Assembly (NCBI GenBank): GCA_027451345.1
Contig: DAIDJO010000073.1
Location: 1 to 64,000 of the forward strand
Direction of reading: 5' to 3'
Source of the DNA: Solirubrobacterales bacterium
GTDB lineage: Bacteria; Actinomycetota; Thermoleophilia; Solirubrobacterales; Solirubrobacteraceae
Length of the DNA: 64,000 nucleotides
Shown piece after piece: positions 1 to 7,260 of the stretch; position 1 is the stretch's first letter; every line of letters starts with the position of its first letter. The notes under the pieces were generated by a model. The model was not told the origin of the DNA and did no database searches. It was given only the letters and a program-made list of their open reading frames with translations. A program made the translations under genes and the position numbers.

Positions 1-1
1 C

Positions 2-469
2 GCCGGGCACCCCACCGGCGCCCCCGGCGCCGTCAACGGACGCCGCCCCCAGCGGCCCGAGCCGGAGCGCTCGTTCCTGGCCATGTGCGTCGCCGCGCCG
101 GATCTCGGCGCCGCCGCGCTCGCGCGCATCGACCCCGAGGCGCTGCTCGTCGACGACCTCCTGCGGCGCGCCGCCCGCTTCCTCGCCGTCCACCTGCCCG
201 GCGAGCTCCCCGACCCACCGGGGGAGGACCCGGAGCTCACCTTCGTGCTCGACGATCTCCGCCACCGCGCCGCGCGCGGACGCACGGTGAACGCCGATGA
301 GCTCGAGCACGCCCGCCTCGTCCTCGAGCGAGACCGCCTGAGCCGGGAGATTCGCTACCTGCGCGACCACGGCGGCGGCGGCGGTGCGCTCGCCCGCCTC
401 TCGGCCGAGCACCAGGAGGTGCTCACCACGATTCGGACGGTCGTCTCGCGGCTCGAGCGGCCCGTCTGA
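2..469 (+). CDS. dnaG: DNA primase, C-terminal part (5' end outside window)
   Basis: The reading frame is open from the window edge to a TGA at 467-469 and gives about 155 residues. It contains a segment reading ERSFLAMCVAAPDLG followed by helical, Arg/Glu-rich sequence. This matches the C-terminal helicase-interaction region of bacterial DnaG, whose catalytic zinc-binding and TOPRIM domains would lie upstream, outside the window. DnaG makes RNA primers at the replication fork and docks on the DnaB helicase through this end. The tail carries a glycine run (DHGGGGGALAR). The assignment rests only on the C-terminal pattern and no catalytic motif is visible, so it is good but not certain. A tRNA gene follows 62 bases later. 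Confidence 0.7.
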   Translation, partial: AGHPTGAPGAVNGRRPQRPEPERSFLAMCVAAPDLGAAALARIDPEALLVDDLLRRAARFLAVHLPGELPDPPGEDPELTFVLDDLRHRAARGRTVNADELEHARLVLERDRLSREIRYLRDHGGGGGALARLSAEHQEVLTTIRTVVSRLERPV

Positions 470-531
470 TCAGCGGGGCCGGTACAGTTAGGCGGCGGCG
501 TGCGCGCTGCGACGCCGGACGTCGGGCTCCT

Positions 532-603
532 TGGGGAGTAGCTCAATGGCAGAGCAAACGGCTGTTAACCGTTAGGTTGTGGGTTCGAGTCCCACCTCCC
601 CAG
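532..603 (+). tRNA. tRNA-Asn (anticodon GTT)
   Basis: The 72-nt cloverleaf has a 7-bp acceptor stem (TGGGGAG with CTCCCCA), a D-arm GCTC/GAGC, an anticodon loop CTGTTAA giving GTT, and a T-arm GTGGG-TTCGAGT-CCCAC. The discriminator base is G603 and no CCA is encoded. The anticodon starts with G34, so this tRNA is a normal substrate for queuosine modification. That is relevant because a queuosine-salvage gene lies at 59324-60286. It is also the substrate on which a non-discriminating AspRS would act. Confidence 0.96.
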
Positions 604-762
604 CTTCGACAGTCTTCCCTTCAGTTCTCCGTTGGGTCTGGAGCCGCGTGTCGGCTTGGGCTTCGCGGCCCGACGGGCTGTCGAGAACCCGCCGTCTCGG
701 TACCGAGTCAGCAGGCTGGTGGCCGGGCTTGCCGAGGAGCTACGCGTCCCCGCGGCGGAGAT

Positions 763-797
763 GTGAAGTTGAGCGGTTGACAACCGTCCAGCTTCAC
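763..797. terminator. Long imperfect hairpin between tRNA-Asn and the glycosyltransferase
   Basis: GTGAAG at 763-768 pairs with CTTCAC at 792-797. The inner arm CGGTT (774-778) pairs with AACCG (782-786) around a 3-nt loop, and the bases between the two arms pair with G-U pairs and one mismatch. It sits 29-63 nt past the stop codon of the minus-strand glycosyltransferase and 160 nt after the tRNA, so it could end transcription from either side. There is no clear T-run. I see nothing else in the 222-nt gap 604-825. Confidence 0.45.
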
Positions 798-825
798 GGT
801 GACCCTCGTCGCCCGGGTCGACCGG

Positions 826-2019
826 TCACAACCGGCGCTCGATCAGTTCCGCCGCACGTGTCGGCCCGTCGTTGACCGACGCCCACGCCGAGAGCTCCCG
901 CGCCCCGGCGGTGAGGGCCGCGCGCCGCTCCAGCGCGCGCTCGACGGCGAGGCGCACCGTGGTGGGAGAGACCAGGCGCCACGGAAGTCGCAGGCCCACT
1001 CCCGCCCAGTCGACCCGGGCCGCGTTCTCGGGCATGTCGCCGCTGTGGGGCACGGCGAGCACGGGCACACCCCGCTCGAGCGCCCGCGCCAGCGTGCCGT
1101 GGCCCCCATGGCAGATCACGAGCGCCGCACCGTCCATCGCCGCGGCATAGGACATCCAGTTGACGAGCCGGGCGCGCCGCCCGGCCCGGAGCGGCCGCGG
1201 CGGTGGCCGGCGGTCGAGCGAGGCGAGCACCCGCACCTCTGACCGGGCCAGGCCGGCGAGCGCCGCGCGCACGAGGCGGTGCGGCGGGTCGTGCGAGGTG
1301 GAGGGTGCGACCACCACGAGCGGTCCCTGACCCGGCGGCGGAACCACGTGCGGGCTGCCGGGAGGCTCCCACAGGAGCGGGCCGACGACATGGACCTCGG
1401 GTGGCCAGTCCCGGGGGTACTCGAGCTGCGGGAAGGTCCCGACGAGGCAGAGGTCCGGGCTGATCCCGCCGTGGAGGCGGACGGTGGGGGGAAGGCCGAC
1501 GCGGCGCCTGGCCTCGTTCAGCTCGTCCCGTCCGCGGCGGAGCCCCGTCTCGAGCGCTCGCTCGAGCTGGCGCCAGAGGGTGCGGCCGGCGGCGGTCCTC
1601 GGCAGCCGGACCCCGCTCGAAAAGGCGGGAAGTCCCGGCGCGCCCACGGGGTAGAGATGGGGGATGACCGTCGCGGTCGGGGTCCCCTCCAGTTCCGCCG
1701 CCAGGGCCGGGGCGAGGGTGAGGATGTCGTGGACGACGATGTCCGCGCGCCGCGCGGCGATCGCGGCGCGCGTCGGTGCCGTCGCCCGCGCGGCCGCCTC
1801 ATACGGGCTGAGCGCCCCGCCGAGTGTCGGGACCACGGGATACTCCGGGGCGGGCAGGAACTCCATCCCGGCCGCGGTCACCTGGTCGCGCCAGCGCTCC
1901 CAGGTCTCGTACGTGACCACGTGGCCGCGTTCGACGAGGCGGCGCCCGAGCGCGAGCATCGGGAAGGCGTGGCCCGGCTGACCGAACGCCCCCAGGAAGA
2001 TGCGGTGCGGCGCGCTCAT
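826..2019 (-). CDS. GT1-family (MGT-type) glycosyltransferase
   Basis: This 397-aa protein has the two-lobed GT-B layout of UDP-sugar-dependent family 1 glycosyltransferases. The N-terminus (GAFGQPGHAFPMLALGRRL) matches the acceptor-binding lobe. The C-terminal lobe carries the donor-binding signature CHGGHGTLARALERG followed by PVLAVPHSGDMPENAAR, as in macrolide and calicheamicin-type glycosyltransferases. Those enzymes move a sugar from a nucleotide donor to a small-molecule acceptor in the cytoplasm. The gene starts 16 nt after the stop of the LLM oxidoreductase upstream on the same strand, so the two are probably co-transcribed. The acceptor cannot be read from the sequence. No other secondary-metabolite genes are nearby. 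Confidence 0.85.
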   Translation of the reverse strand: MSAPHRIFLGAFGQPGHAFPMLALGRRLVERGHVVTYETWERWRDQVTAAGMEFLPAPEYPVVPTLGGALSPYEAAARATAPTRAAIAARRADIVVHDILTLAPALAAELEGTPTATVIPHLYPVGAPGLPAFSSGVRLPRTAAGRTLWRQLERALETGLRRGRDELNEARRRVGLPPTVRLHGGISPDLCLVGTFPQLEYPRDWPPEVHVVGPLLWEPPGSPHVVPPPGQGPLVVVAPSTSHDPPHRLVRAALAGLARSEVRVLASLDRRPPPRPLRAGRRARLVNWMSYAAAMDGAALVICHGGHGTLARALERGVPVLAVPHSGDMPENAARVDWAGVGLRLPWRLVSPTTVRLAVERALERRAALTAGARELSAWASVNDGPTRAAELIERRL

Positions 2020-2035
2020 CGGCCCGCGCCGCCGT

Positions 2036-3070
2036 TCAGGCGAGCAGTTCCGGGACCAGGCGCAGCTGCTCGAGCGCCTGTTCGCGCGTCAGCCCGAGCG
2101 GCGAGACGAGCAGCGTCCCCACACCCGCCTCGCGGTAGGCGGTGAGCCGTTCCGCGACCCGCTCCCGCGGTCCGACGAGGCAGACGCGGTCGACCAGGGC
2201 GTCCGGCACGGCGGCCATCGCCTCCTCACGGCGGCCGTCGAGGTAGAGGTCCTGGATCTCCGCCGCGGCGGCCTCGAACCCGTACTCGCGCACGAGCGCG
2301 TTGTAGAAGTTCTGCTCCCGGGAGCCCATCCCCCCGACGTACAGCGCCAGGGCGGGACGCATGAGGTCGCGGGCCGTCTCCAGGTCGTCGCTGATGTGGA
2401 CGCTCACCTGCGGGGCGATGTCGAAGTGCTCGAGCGTCCGGCCCGCAGCCGACGCACCCTCCTGCAGGCGGGCGCGGAAGACGCCGACGTGCTCCGGCGA
2501 GAAGAAGGTGGGCAGCCACCCGTCGGCGATCTCGCCGGCCAGCGCGGTGTTGCGCGGCCCGATGGCCGCGAGGTAGAGGGGGATCCGGTCCTGCACCGGC
2601 GCGATCGTCAGCTTGAGCGGGCGCCCGCGGCCGCCGGGCAGCGGCAGCTGCAGGGTGGTGCCGTCGTAGACCACCCGCTCGCGGGCGAGCGCCAGGCGCA
2701 CCACGTCGAAGTACTCGCGCGTCCGCTGGAGCTGGCGGGCGAACGGCTGGCCGTGCCAGCCCTCGGACACCTGCGGCCCCGAGGTGCCCAGCCCGAGGAT
2801 CATTCGCCCGCCGGAGAGCTGGTCGATCGTCGCGGCGGTCATCGCGGTCATCGCCGCGCTGCGGCCGGGGATCTGGAAGATGGCGGAGCCAAGCCGGATC
2901 CGCGTCGTCTGACCGGCGAGCCAGGCGAGCACCGTCGCCGCGTCGGAGCCGTACGCCTCCGCCGTCCACACCGAGTCGTAGCCGAGATCCTCCGCCGCGC
3001 GGACGGCGGCGAGCTGCTCGCCCGGGCCACCCCAGAGGCCCCAGTAGCCGATGTGAAGGCCGAGCCGCAT
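2036..3070 (-). CDS. LLM-class F420-dependent oxidoreductase
   Basis: This 344-aa protein belongs to the luciferase-like monooxygenase (TIM-barrel) superfamily. The start LGLHIGYWGLWGG, the segment AEDLGYDSVWTAEAYGSDA and the SGGRMILGLGTSGPQVSEGWHG block are typical of actinobacterial F420-dependent members. Such enzymes carry out hydride transfer with reduced deazaflavin F420, though some family members use FMN. The substrate is unknown. It is divergently oriented to the F420-dependent glucose-6-phosphate dehydrogenase gene, with about 46 nt between the starts. That neighbour can supply reduced F420, which supports F420 as the cofactor. The glycosyltransferase follows on the same strand. Confidence 0.85.
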   Translation of the reverse strand: MRLGLHIGYWGLWGGPGEQLAAVRAAEDLGYDSVWTAEAYGSDAATVLAWLAGQTTRIRLGSAIFQIPGRSAAMTAMTAATIDQLSGGRMILGLGTSGPQVSEGWHGQPFARQLQRTREYFDVVRLALARERVVYDGTTLQLPLPGGRGRPLKLTIAPVQDRIPLYLAAIGPRNTALAGEIADGWLPTFFSPEHVGVFRARLQEGASAAGRTLEHFDIAPQVSVHISDDLETARDLMRPALALYVGGMGSREQNFYNALVREYGFEAAAAEIQDLYLDGRREEAMAAVPDALVDRVCLVGPRERVAERLTAYREAGVGTLLVSPLGLTREQALEQLRLVPELLA

Positions 3071-3116
3071 CGGCGACGCAGCCTACTGCCAATCGCGGCC
3101 TGGGAAGATGCTCGTC

Positions 3117-4136
3117 ATGACCTCCTCCAACCACGCAACCGTACGCTACGGCTACAAGGCCTCGGCCGAGCAGTTCCCGCCTCGCCAGCTGGTCGACTTC
3201 GGCGTGAGCGCCGAGCGGCATGGCTTCGACATCGTCGCCGTCTCCGATCACTTCCAGCCCTGGCGCCATCACGGCGGCCACGCGCCCAACGCGCTCGTCT
3301 ACCTGTCGGCGCTGGGCGAGCGGACGGAACGCGTCACGCTCACGACGAGCGTGCTGACGCCGACGCTGCGCTACCAGCCCGCGGTGATCGCGCACGTGTT
3401 CGCCACCCTCGGCTGCCTGAACCCGGGGCGGGTCGTCCTCGGCATCGGCACCGGCGAGGCGCTGAACGAGAACCCGTCGATCGGCATCGAGTGGCCGAAG
3501 TTCAAGGAGCGCTCGGAGCGCCTGGCGGAGGCGGTGGCCCTCATCCGCCGGCTCTGGACCGAGGAGCGCGTGACGTTCGAGGGCCGGTACTACCGCACCC
3601 TCAAGGCGACGATCTACGACCTGCCGGAGCAGCCGATCCCGATCTTCATCGCCGCCGGCGGGCCGATGGCGGCGGCGCTCGTGGGGGAGATCGGCGACGG
3701 GTTCATCGTGACGAGCGGCAAGGGGGAGGACCTCTACCACAACCTGCTCGGGGCGCTCGGCGAGGGTGCGCAGCGCGCCGGCCGTGACCCGGCGGCGATC
3801 GACAAGTTCATCGAGATCAAGGTCTCCTACGACCATGACGTCGCCTTCGCCAAGGACGCCTGCCGACCATGGGCGGCCCTCGCGCTGACGGCCGAGGAGA
3901 AGGGCGGGACCGAGGATCCGATCGAGATGGAGCGCCTCGCCGAAGGGGCCGCCGACCGCGCGCACAACCGCTTCATCGTCTCCGACGACCCCGACGAGGT
4001 GGTCGAGAAGATCGCCTTCTACGTCGACCTCGGCTTCCGGGACCTCGTGTTCCACTTCCCGGGCGATGACCAGGAGCGGGCGATCACCCAGTTCGCCGCG
4101 GACGTCCTGCCGCGGCTGCGGCAGCGCTGGGGCTGA
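3117..4136 (+). CDS. fgd: F420-dependent glucose-6-phosphate dehydrogenase
   Basis: This LLM-fold enzyme of about 339 aa is close in length to mycobacterial FGD (336 aa). It reads VRYGYKASAEQFPPRQLVDF near the start, then SDHFQPWRHHGGHAPNAL, GIGTGEALNENP and PIFIAAGGPMAAALVGEIG, which are hallmarks of FGD. The enzyme oxidises glucose-6-phosphate to 6-phosphogluconolactone and reduces F420 to F420H2, the electron source for F420-dependent reductases. I prefer ATG 3117 because GGGAAG lies about 10 nt upstream. An in-frame ATG at 3108 would add three residues. The gene faces the LLM oxidoreductase gene and converges on the 4200-5030 gene. Confidence 0.9.
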   Translation: MTSSNHATVRYGYKASAEQFPPRQLVDFGVSAERHGFDIVAVSDHFQPWRHHGGHAPNALVYLSALGERTERVTLTTSVLTPTLRYQPAVIAHVFATLGCLNPGRVVLGIGTGEALNENPSIGIEWPKFKERSERLAEAVALIRRLWTEERVTFEGRYYRTLKATIYDLPEQPIPIFIAAGGPMAAALVGEIGDGFIVTSGKGEDLYHNLLGALGEGAQRAGRDPAAIDKFIEIKVSYDHDVAFAKDACRPWAALALTAEEKGGTEDPIEMERLAEGAADRAHNRFIVSDDPDEVVEKIAFYVDLGFRDLVFHFPGDDQERAITQFAADVLPRLRQRWG

Positions 4137-4142
4137 CCTCGC

Positions 4143-4170
4143 GGACCGGACGGGCCCCCGGGGGCGGTCC
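4143..4170. terminator. Hairpin between convergent genes
   Basis: GGACC (4143-4147) pairs with GGTCC (4166-4170), enclosing the perfect 12-bp palindrome GCCCCCGGGGGC (4154-4165). It lies 7 nt after the stop of the FGD gene and 30 nt past the stop of the opposing gene, which is where a bidirectional terminator is expected. It lacks a T-tract. Confidence 0.5.
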
Positions 4171-4199
4171 AGCGGGACCAGCCCCCGGGCGGGGCGGGA

Positions 4200-5030
4200 C
4201 TACGTCAGCTCGTCGAAGTCCCCGCGCACCCAGCCGATGTAGCGCTCGGCGGAGCGCTGCACGGCCGGGGCGGCGTCGCGCTTGGGGCCGCGCCCGAAGT
4301 TGTCGTAGAGCCGCTCGAAGCGCAGGTCGGCGAGCGTCGCGGCCAGCCGCGCCACCACGGCCGCCGAGAGCGGGATGCGGTTCGGGTAGCTGCGCAGGAA
4401 CGTCACCGTCCGGCCGTCGGGGTTGCCGTGGATCGTGTCCGAGGTGAGCAGAACCCCCGCGCCCCCGGCGCCCGCGGCCCAGTGGAGCACCGAGGAGCCT
4501 TGGAAGTGCCCGCCGAGCTCGTGCAGCACGAGCCCGGGGGCGAGCTCGTGCCGGCCGCTCCAGGGGGTGATCGCCGCATCGGGGCGCTGCACCCATTCGA
4601 GCAGCGGTTCGCAGACGAGGATCGGGACCTGCTCGAGCGCGTGGCTCCAGGCGCTCTGCACGCCGAACATGTGCGGGTGGCTCGCGGTGATCGCGAGCAC
4701 GGGACCGAACGAGCGGATGCGATCGACCGCGGCGCGGTCGATGAACGGCGGCACGTCCCAGAGGACGCTGCCCTGCGGGGTCACCACGAGGTGCGCCTGC
4801 TGTCCGATCCCCACGCTCGGCTCGACCGTCACCCCGTGCAGTCCCGCCTCGAGCTCCTCGATCACGACCCGGTGGCCCGCCTCGCGCAGCTCCCGCAGGC
4901 TCGACCAGCGCTGGCCGTCCGCCGGGACCCACTGGCGTTCGTCGGCGCAGATCGCGCAGGTCCCGCTCGGTTCCACGTGCTCGACCCCACAGGTCGCGCA
5001 GAGGACCACCGCGCCAGGTGTGTGAGTCAT
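4200..5030 (-). CDS. MBL-fold hydrolase-like protein with N-terminal zinc ribbon
   Basis: Starting from ATG at 5030 the product is 276 aa. Residues 11-28 carry two CxxC pairs (Cys 11, 14, 25 and 28), a likely small zinc ribbon. The rest resembles the metallo-beta-lactamase fold, with LWDVPPFIDRAAVDRI, then ASHPHMFGVQSAW, HELGGHFQGSSVLHW and LLTSDTIHG. The usual HxHxDH metal motif is reduced to HPHMFG, so either the metal site is altered or activity differs from classical MBL hydrolases. The frame extends upstream to 5189, but that extension has no family-like sequence. Substrate unknown. It converges with the FGD gene. Confidence 0.75.
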   Translation of the reverse strand: MTHTPGAVVLCATCGVEHVEPSGTCAICADERQWVPADGQRWSSLRELREAGHRVVIEELEAGLHGVTVEPSVGIGQQAHLVVTPQGSVLWDVPPFIDRAAVDRIRSFGPVLAITASHPHMFGVQSAWSHALEQVPILVCEPLLEWVQRPDAAITPWSGRHELAPGLVLHELGGHFQGSSVLHWAAGAGGAGVLLTSDTIHGNPDGRTVTFLRSYPNRIPLSAAVVARLAATLADLRFERLYDNFGRGPKRDAAPAVQRSAERYIGWVRGDFDELT

Positions 5031-5137
5031 GGTGTCAGAGGGTACGCGGCGGCGCCGGAGCGTCGAGATGCGGGCGCCGCCCGCCCCGTTGCGGGGTGGG
5101 CCGGACGGAACGCCGCCGGTCGCGTACGCTGGTGGGC

Positions 5138-5380
5138 GTGCCTCGCCTCCGCATCTGGCCCGCTCAGCGTGGGCCGACGGTCCTTCCACCCGGCGGCACG
5201 CTCACCGCGAAGCTGGCCGACGGCCCGCTCGCGGGCTCGACCCGAGAGGTCACGGCGGTCGAAGGTCGCCCGCCCAAGACGATCGAGGTCGACATCGGTG
5301 AGCGCCGGGTCCGCTACTGCCTCGCCGAATGGGAGCAGTCGGGGCACTCCGCGACCTACGGGTTCCTCTATGAGGTGTGA
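5138..5380 (+). CDS. Small hypothetical protein
   Basis: Starting at GTG 5138, an 80-aa product reads PRLRIWPAQRGPTVLPPGGT and ends YGFLYEV. Its beta-rich pattern (KTIEVDIGERRVRYCLAEWE) suggests a compact soluble domain. It has no signal peptide or membrane segment. I do not recognise the family. It is divergent to the MBL-like gene. An 18-bp tandem repeat begins on its stop codon. Confidence 0.5.
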   Translation: MPRLRIWPAQRGPTVLPPGGTLTAKLADGPLAGSTREVTAVEGRPPKTIEVDIGERRVRYCLAEWEQSGHSATYGFLYEV

Positions 5381-5432
5381 CGGCCACCCGGGCCGGGACG
5401 CGCACCCGGGCCGTGACGCCCACCCGGGCCGC
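5379..5432. repeat. Three tandem copies of an 18-bp GC-rich unit
   Basis: Three head-to-tail copies (5379-5396, 5397-5414, 5415-5432) share the core CACCCGGGCCG preceded by GACGsC. They differ only at the flanks. The first copy overlaps the TGA of the upstream small gene, so the array probably arose by slippage and does not affect the coding sequence. Confidence 0.8.
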
Positions 5433-5526
5433 GGTCGGCCCGCCGACCGCCCGGGAGCGGGATCGTGTCCCGGCTGTACTCCGTACCCCGCCCGACGCCG
5501 CTCGGGCCGATCAGAAACGACTGCCC

Positions 5527-5817
5527 ATGACCCTTGGTGACCGAGAGAAACTGCTCAGGCGGATCCGCCAGATTCGCCGCACGGCCACGCCGCCCGACGG
5601 CCCTGCGCCCAGCGATGCGCGCGACTCGCAGCCGGAGCGCCTGCAGGCGCTCGAAGCGCGGGTGGCGCACCTCGAGCAGCTGCTCGAGGCGCTGCAGGAC
5701 TCGGTGCACCGCGAATCGGAACGCCACGCCGATCTGATCGCTGCGCTGCAGGCTCAGGTTGCCCCCGGAGCCATGAGCGCGGCGCTCGCCGAGGACGCAC
5801 GGAACCGCGGCCTGTGA
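5527..5817 (+). CDS. Small coiled-coil protein
   Basis: This 96-aa product starts at ATG 5527 (MTLGDREKLLRRIRQIRR). Residues 35-75 form a strong heptad pattern (LQALEARVAHLEQLLEALQD), so it is probably a coiled-coil oligomer. No membrane segment or catalytic motif is visible and I do not recognise the family. The frame is open further upstream to 5377, but that part is an Arg/Thr-rich translation of the tandem repeat and is unlikely to be real. Confidence 0.55.
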   Translation: MTLGDREKLLRRIRQIRRTATPPDGPAPSDARDSQPERLQALEARVAHLEQLLEALQDSVHRESERHADLIAALQAQVAPGAMSAALAEDARNRGL

Positions 5818-5860
5818 CCGGCCGCCCGTGACGCTCCGGGTAGCGGGGTGCTCTCCGAGC

Positions 5861-5880
5861 GCTCAGCGGTACCGCTGAGC
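5861..5880. terminator. Perfect 20-bp palindrome between convergent small genes
   Basis: GCTCAGCGGT at 5861-5870 is followed directly by its exact reverse complement at 5871-5880. It lies between the 3' ends of the coiled-coil gene (stop 5817) and the minus-strand small gene (stop 5895). A bidirectional transcription stop is the simplest reading. A protein-binding site is also possible because the palindrome has no loop. Confidence 0.45.
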
Positions 5881-5894
5881 CGGGCTGCCGAGCG

Positions 5895-6074
5895 TTACTG
5901 CTCGGCCGCTTCGGCGTCGCGTCGTTCGCGTTCGGCGCGTCGCTCGGCGGCCTCCTGCTTCAGCTGGGCCTGCTTGCCGGCGCTGGCGGCGAACTCGGCG
6001 GCGCGGCGCTCCGAATTGCTCAGGCGGGGCTTCCCGGGCTTCTGGGGCTCGATGGGTGGTTGCTCTGATGGCAT
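5895..6074 (-). CDS. Small highly charged protein
   Basis: From ATG 6074 the product is 59 aa. It reads MPSEQPPIEPQKPGKP, then becomes helical and rich in Arg, Glu and Ala (ERRAAEFAASAGKQAQLKQ). A strong ribosome-binding site AAAGGAGA lies just upstream on the minus strand and fixes this start; the frame runs further upstream to 6206 without support. No known domain. The composition suggests a nucleic-acid- or ribosome-associated small protein, but that is only inference. Confidence 0.65.
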   Translation of the reverse strand: MPSEQPPIEPQKPGKPRLSNSERRAAEFAASAGKQAQLKQEAAERRAERERRDAEAAEQ

Positions 6075-6318
6075 TTCGTCTCCTTTGTTCGGCCTGAGCC
6101 GTCGGCTCCCGCCGGGCGCGCAGACCTGATTCGACGGTACTGCGATCCGCATCTCGCCGCGCTGATGCTCCCGCCGGTGCATCCACCGGCGGCGGGAGGA
6201 TCTCACGGCGACCCGGTCCTGATCGGTGGACGCGGGCCTCCACGGGCCAACCGGCGGCCGACACGATGCGGGCTGGAGGTTCCCCGTCGCCGAATGTCGC
6301 TATGCTCGGTGTGTATCC

Positions 6319-6337
6319 GGTCAAGCCAGGCTTGACC
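6319..6337. promoter_or_regulatory. Inverted repeat upstream of the cold-shock gene
   Basis: GGTCAAGCC (6319-6327), one base, then GGCTTGACC (6329-6337) form a perfect 9-bp inverted repeat. It lies 80 nt before the cold-shock ATG, within the 343-nt gene-free stretch 6075-6417. It could be an operator or a 5'-leader hairpin of the cold-shock mRNA. The remaining part of that stretch shows only a GC-rich imperfect repeat (near 6170-6200) and a TATGCT box at 6301-6306. Confidence 0.4.
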
Positions 6338-6417
6338 ATCAAACAGTGTCAGCGTTCTCGTAGTCGCGCCATCGGTGCCCTCCGCGTTTCGCAGCACATA
6401 CCCCGGAGGGAAGACAA

Positions 6418-6621
6418 ATGGCTACAGGAACCGTCAAGTGGTTCAGCGACGAGAAGGGCTTCGGCTTCATCACTCCCGATGACAGCGGCAAGGATCTGTT
6501 CGTCCACCACAGCGCAATCCTCGGCGGCGGCTACCGGTCGCTTGCTGAAGGCGCGAAGGTGAGCTTTGACGCCGAGCAGGGTCCGAAGGGCCCGGCTGCG
6601 GCGAACGTCCAGCCCGTCTGA
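6418..6621 (+). CDS. Cold-shock protein (CspA family)
   Basis: The 67-aa OB-fold protein starts [18 protein letters not shown] and carries both RNA-binding motifs: KGFGFI (RNP1) and DLFVHHSAI (RNP2). CspA-type proteins bind single-stranded RNA and DNA and melt mRNA structure. A clear ribosome-binding site (CGGAGGGAAG) precedes the ATG. The inverted repeat at 6319-6337 lies in its upstream region. A strong hairpin follows at 6639-6666. Length and motifs are standard. Confidence 0.97.
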   Translation: MATGTVKWFSDEKGFGFITPDDSGKDLFVHHSAILGGGYRSLAEGAKVSFDAEQGPKGPAAANVQPV

Positions 6622-6638
6622 TCCGCCGACGTTCCCAA

Positions 6639-6666
6639 GCGGTGGGCACGGCCCTGTGCCCACCGC
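6639..6666 (+). terminator. Hairpin after the cold-shock gene
   Basis: GCGGTGGGCAC (6639-6649) pairs perfectly with GTGCCCACCGC (6656-6666) around a 6-nt loop, 17 nt after the stop codon. The downstream sequence ACTCATTCC has only scattered Ts. It may end most cold-shock transcripts or act as a stability hairpin before the next small gene. Confidence 0.6.
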
Positions 6667-6697
6667 ACTCATTCCTACGTAGGACCGAGGAGAACGC

Positions 6698-6919
6698 ATG
6701 GGATCCAGCGGCAAGACGCGAACGACGTTCGCCAAGCTCAATCGCGAGAGCAAACTTCGCGATAAGCGCGCGGAGAAGGAAGCGCGCAAGACCGCCCGCA
6801 AGCTCGATGCCGCGGGCGCTTCCGGCTCCTTCGGCGACGGGCCGGAGGGCTTCTACCCCGCATCCCCTGACCCGGACGACGTGACGTCGGGGGCGGGTGC
6901 GGTGGAACTCCCGCGCTGA
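6698..6919 (+). CDS. Small basic protein downstream of cold-shock gene
   Basis: This 73-aa product starts MGSSGKTRTTFAKLNRESK after a good ribosome-binding site (CGAGGAGAAC). The first 40 residues are strongly basic and helical (KLRDKRAEKEARKTARKL). The tail is acidic and proline-rich (FYPASPDPDD). No domain is recognised. It lies 76 nt after the cold-shock gene and before a second hairpin, so the two may form one small stress-related unit. Confidence 0.6.
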   Translation: MGSSGKTRTTFAKLNRESKLRDKRAEKEARKTARKLDAAGASGSFGDGPEGFYPASPDPDDVTSGAGAVELPR

Positions 6920-6927
6920 CGCCGGTT

Positions 6928-6949
6928 GAGGGTCGCGCGAGCGACCCTC
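6928..6949 (+). terminator. Hairpin with GCGA tetraloop
   Basis: GAGGGTCGC (6928-6936) pairs with GCGACCCTC (6941-6949) around a GNRA-type loop GCGA, 9 nt after the preceding stop codon. The tight stem and position suggest a terminator, though no U-tract follows. Confidence 0.6.
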
Positions 6950-6974
6950 CCCGGTCGGCCCCTGGCGGACCGCC

Positions 6975-7008
6975 GGCCGCGTTGGGTCGCTGGCCGCGTT
7001 GGGTCGCC
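6975..7008. repeat. Two tandem copies of a 17-bp unit
   Basis: GGCCGCGTTGGGTCGCT (6975-6991) is followed directly by a copy differing only in the last base (6992-7008). A third partial unit GGCCGCGT follows. It lies in a noncoding gap between the small basic gene and the tRNA; I see no other function in that gap. Confidence 0.75.
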
Positions 7009-7110
7009 GGCCGCGTGACCGCGGGCGTGTCCCCCGGCGATGCGTCTGGCCGCACCGCTCCGGTGGCAGGACCCCCGGGTAACCACGGGAGGTTCCGACC
7101 GATCGCGAGA

Positions 7111-7184
7111 TGCCGGAGGAGGGACTCGAACCCCCGACACGCGGATTATGATTCCGCTGCTCTAACCGACTGAGCTACTCCGGC
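7111..7184 (-). tRNA. tRNA with CAT anticodon (elongator Met, or Ile if lysidine-modified)
   Basis: The 74-nt cloverleaf on the minus strand has a paired acceptor stem GCCGGAG/CTCCGGC, discriminator A, D-arm GCTC/GAGC, anticodon stem GCGGA/TCCGC with loop ATCATAA, and a normal TTCGAGT T-loop. The anticodon is CAT. The paired first base and the absence of three G-C pairs in the anticodon stem rule out initiator tRNA. Elongator Met and lysidine-modified Ile2 cannot be told apart with confidence by eye. Confidence 0.92.
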
Positions 7185-7260
7185 TGGAGTGGCTGTCGAG
7201 TCTATAGGCTCGCGCCGTCCCGCCGCCGCCCGGCGCGTCGGGGCCGCGGAAACGGCCGTG

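Noticed and set aside
2000-3787. A 595-codon plus-strand frame over the LLM oxidoreductase and FGD genes
   Set aside because: Antisense to one real gene and out of frame with the other; no recognisable domain.
5379-5432. Possible CRISPR array
   Set aside because: Three 18-bp units directly joined with no spacers; a simple tandem repeat.
7111-7184. Initiator tRNA-Met
   Set aside because: The acceptor stem is fully paired at position 1 and the anticodon stem lacks the three G-C pairs of initiators.
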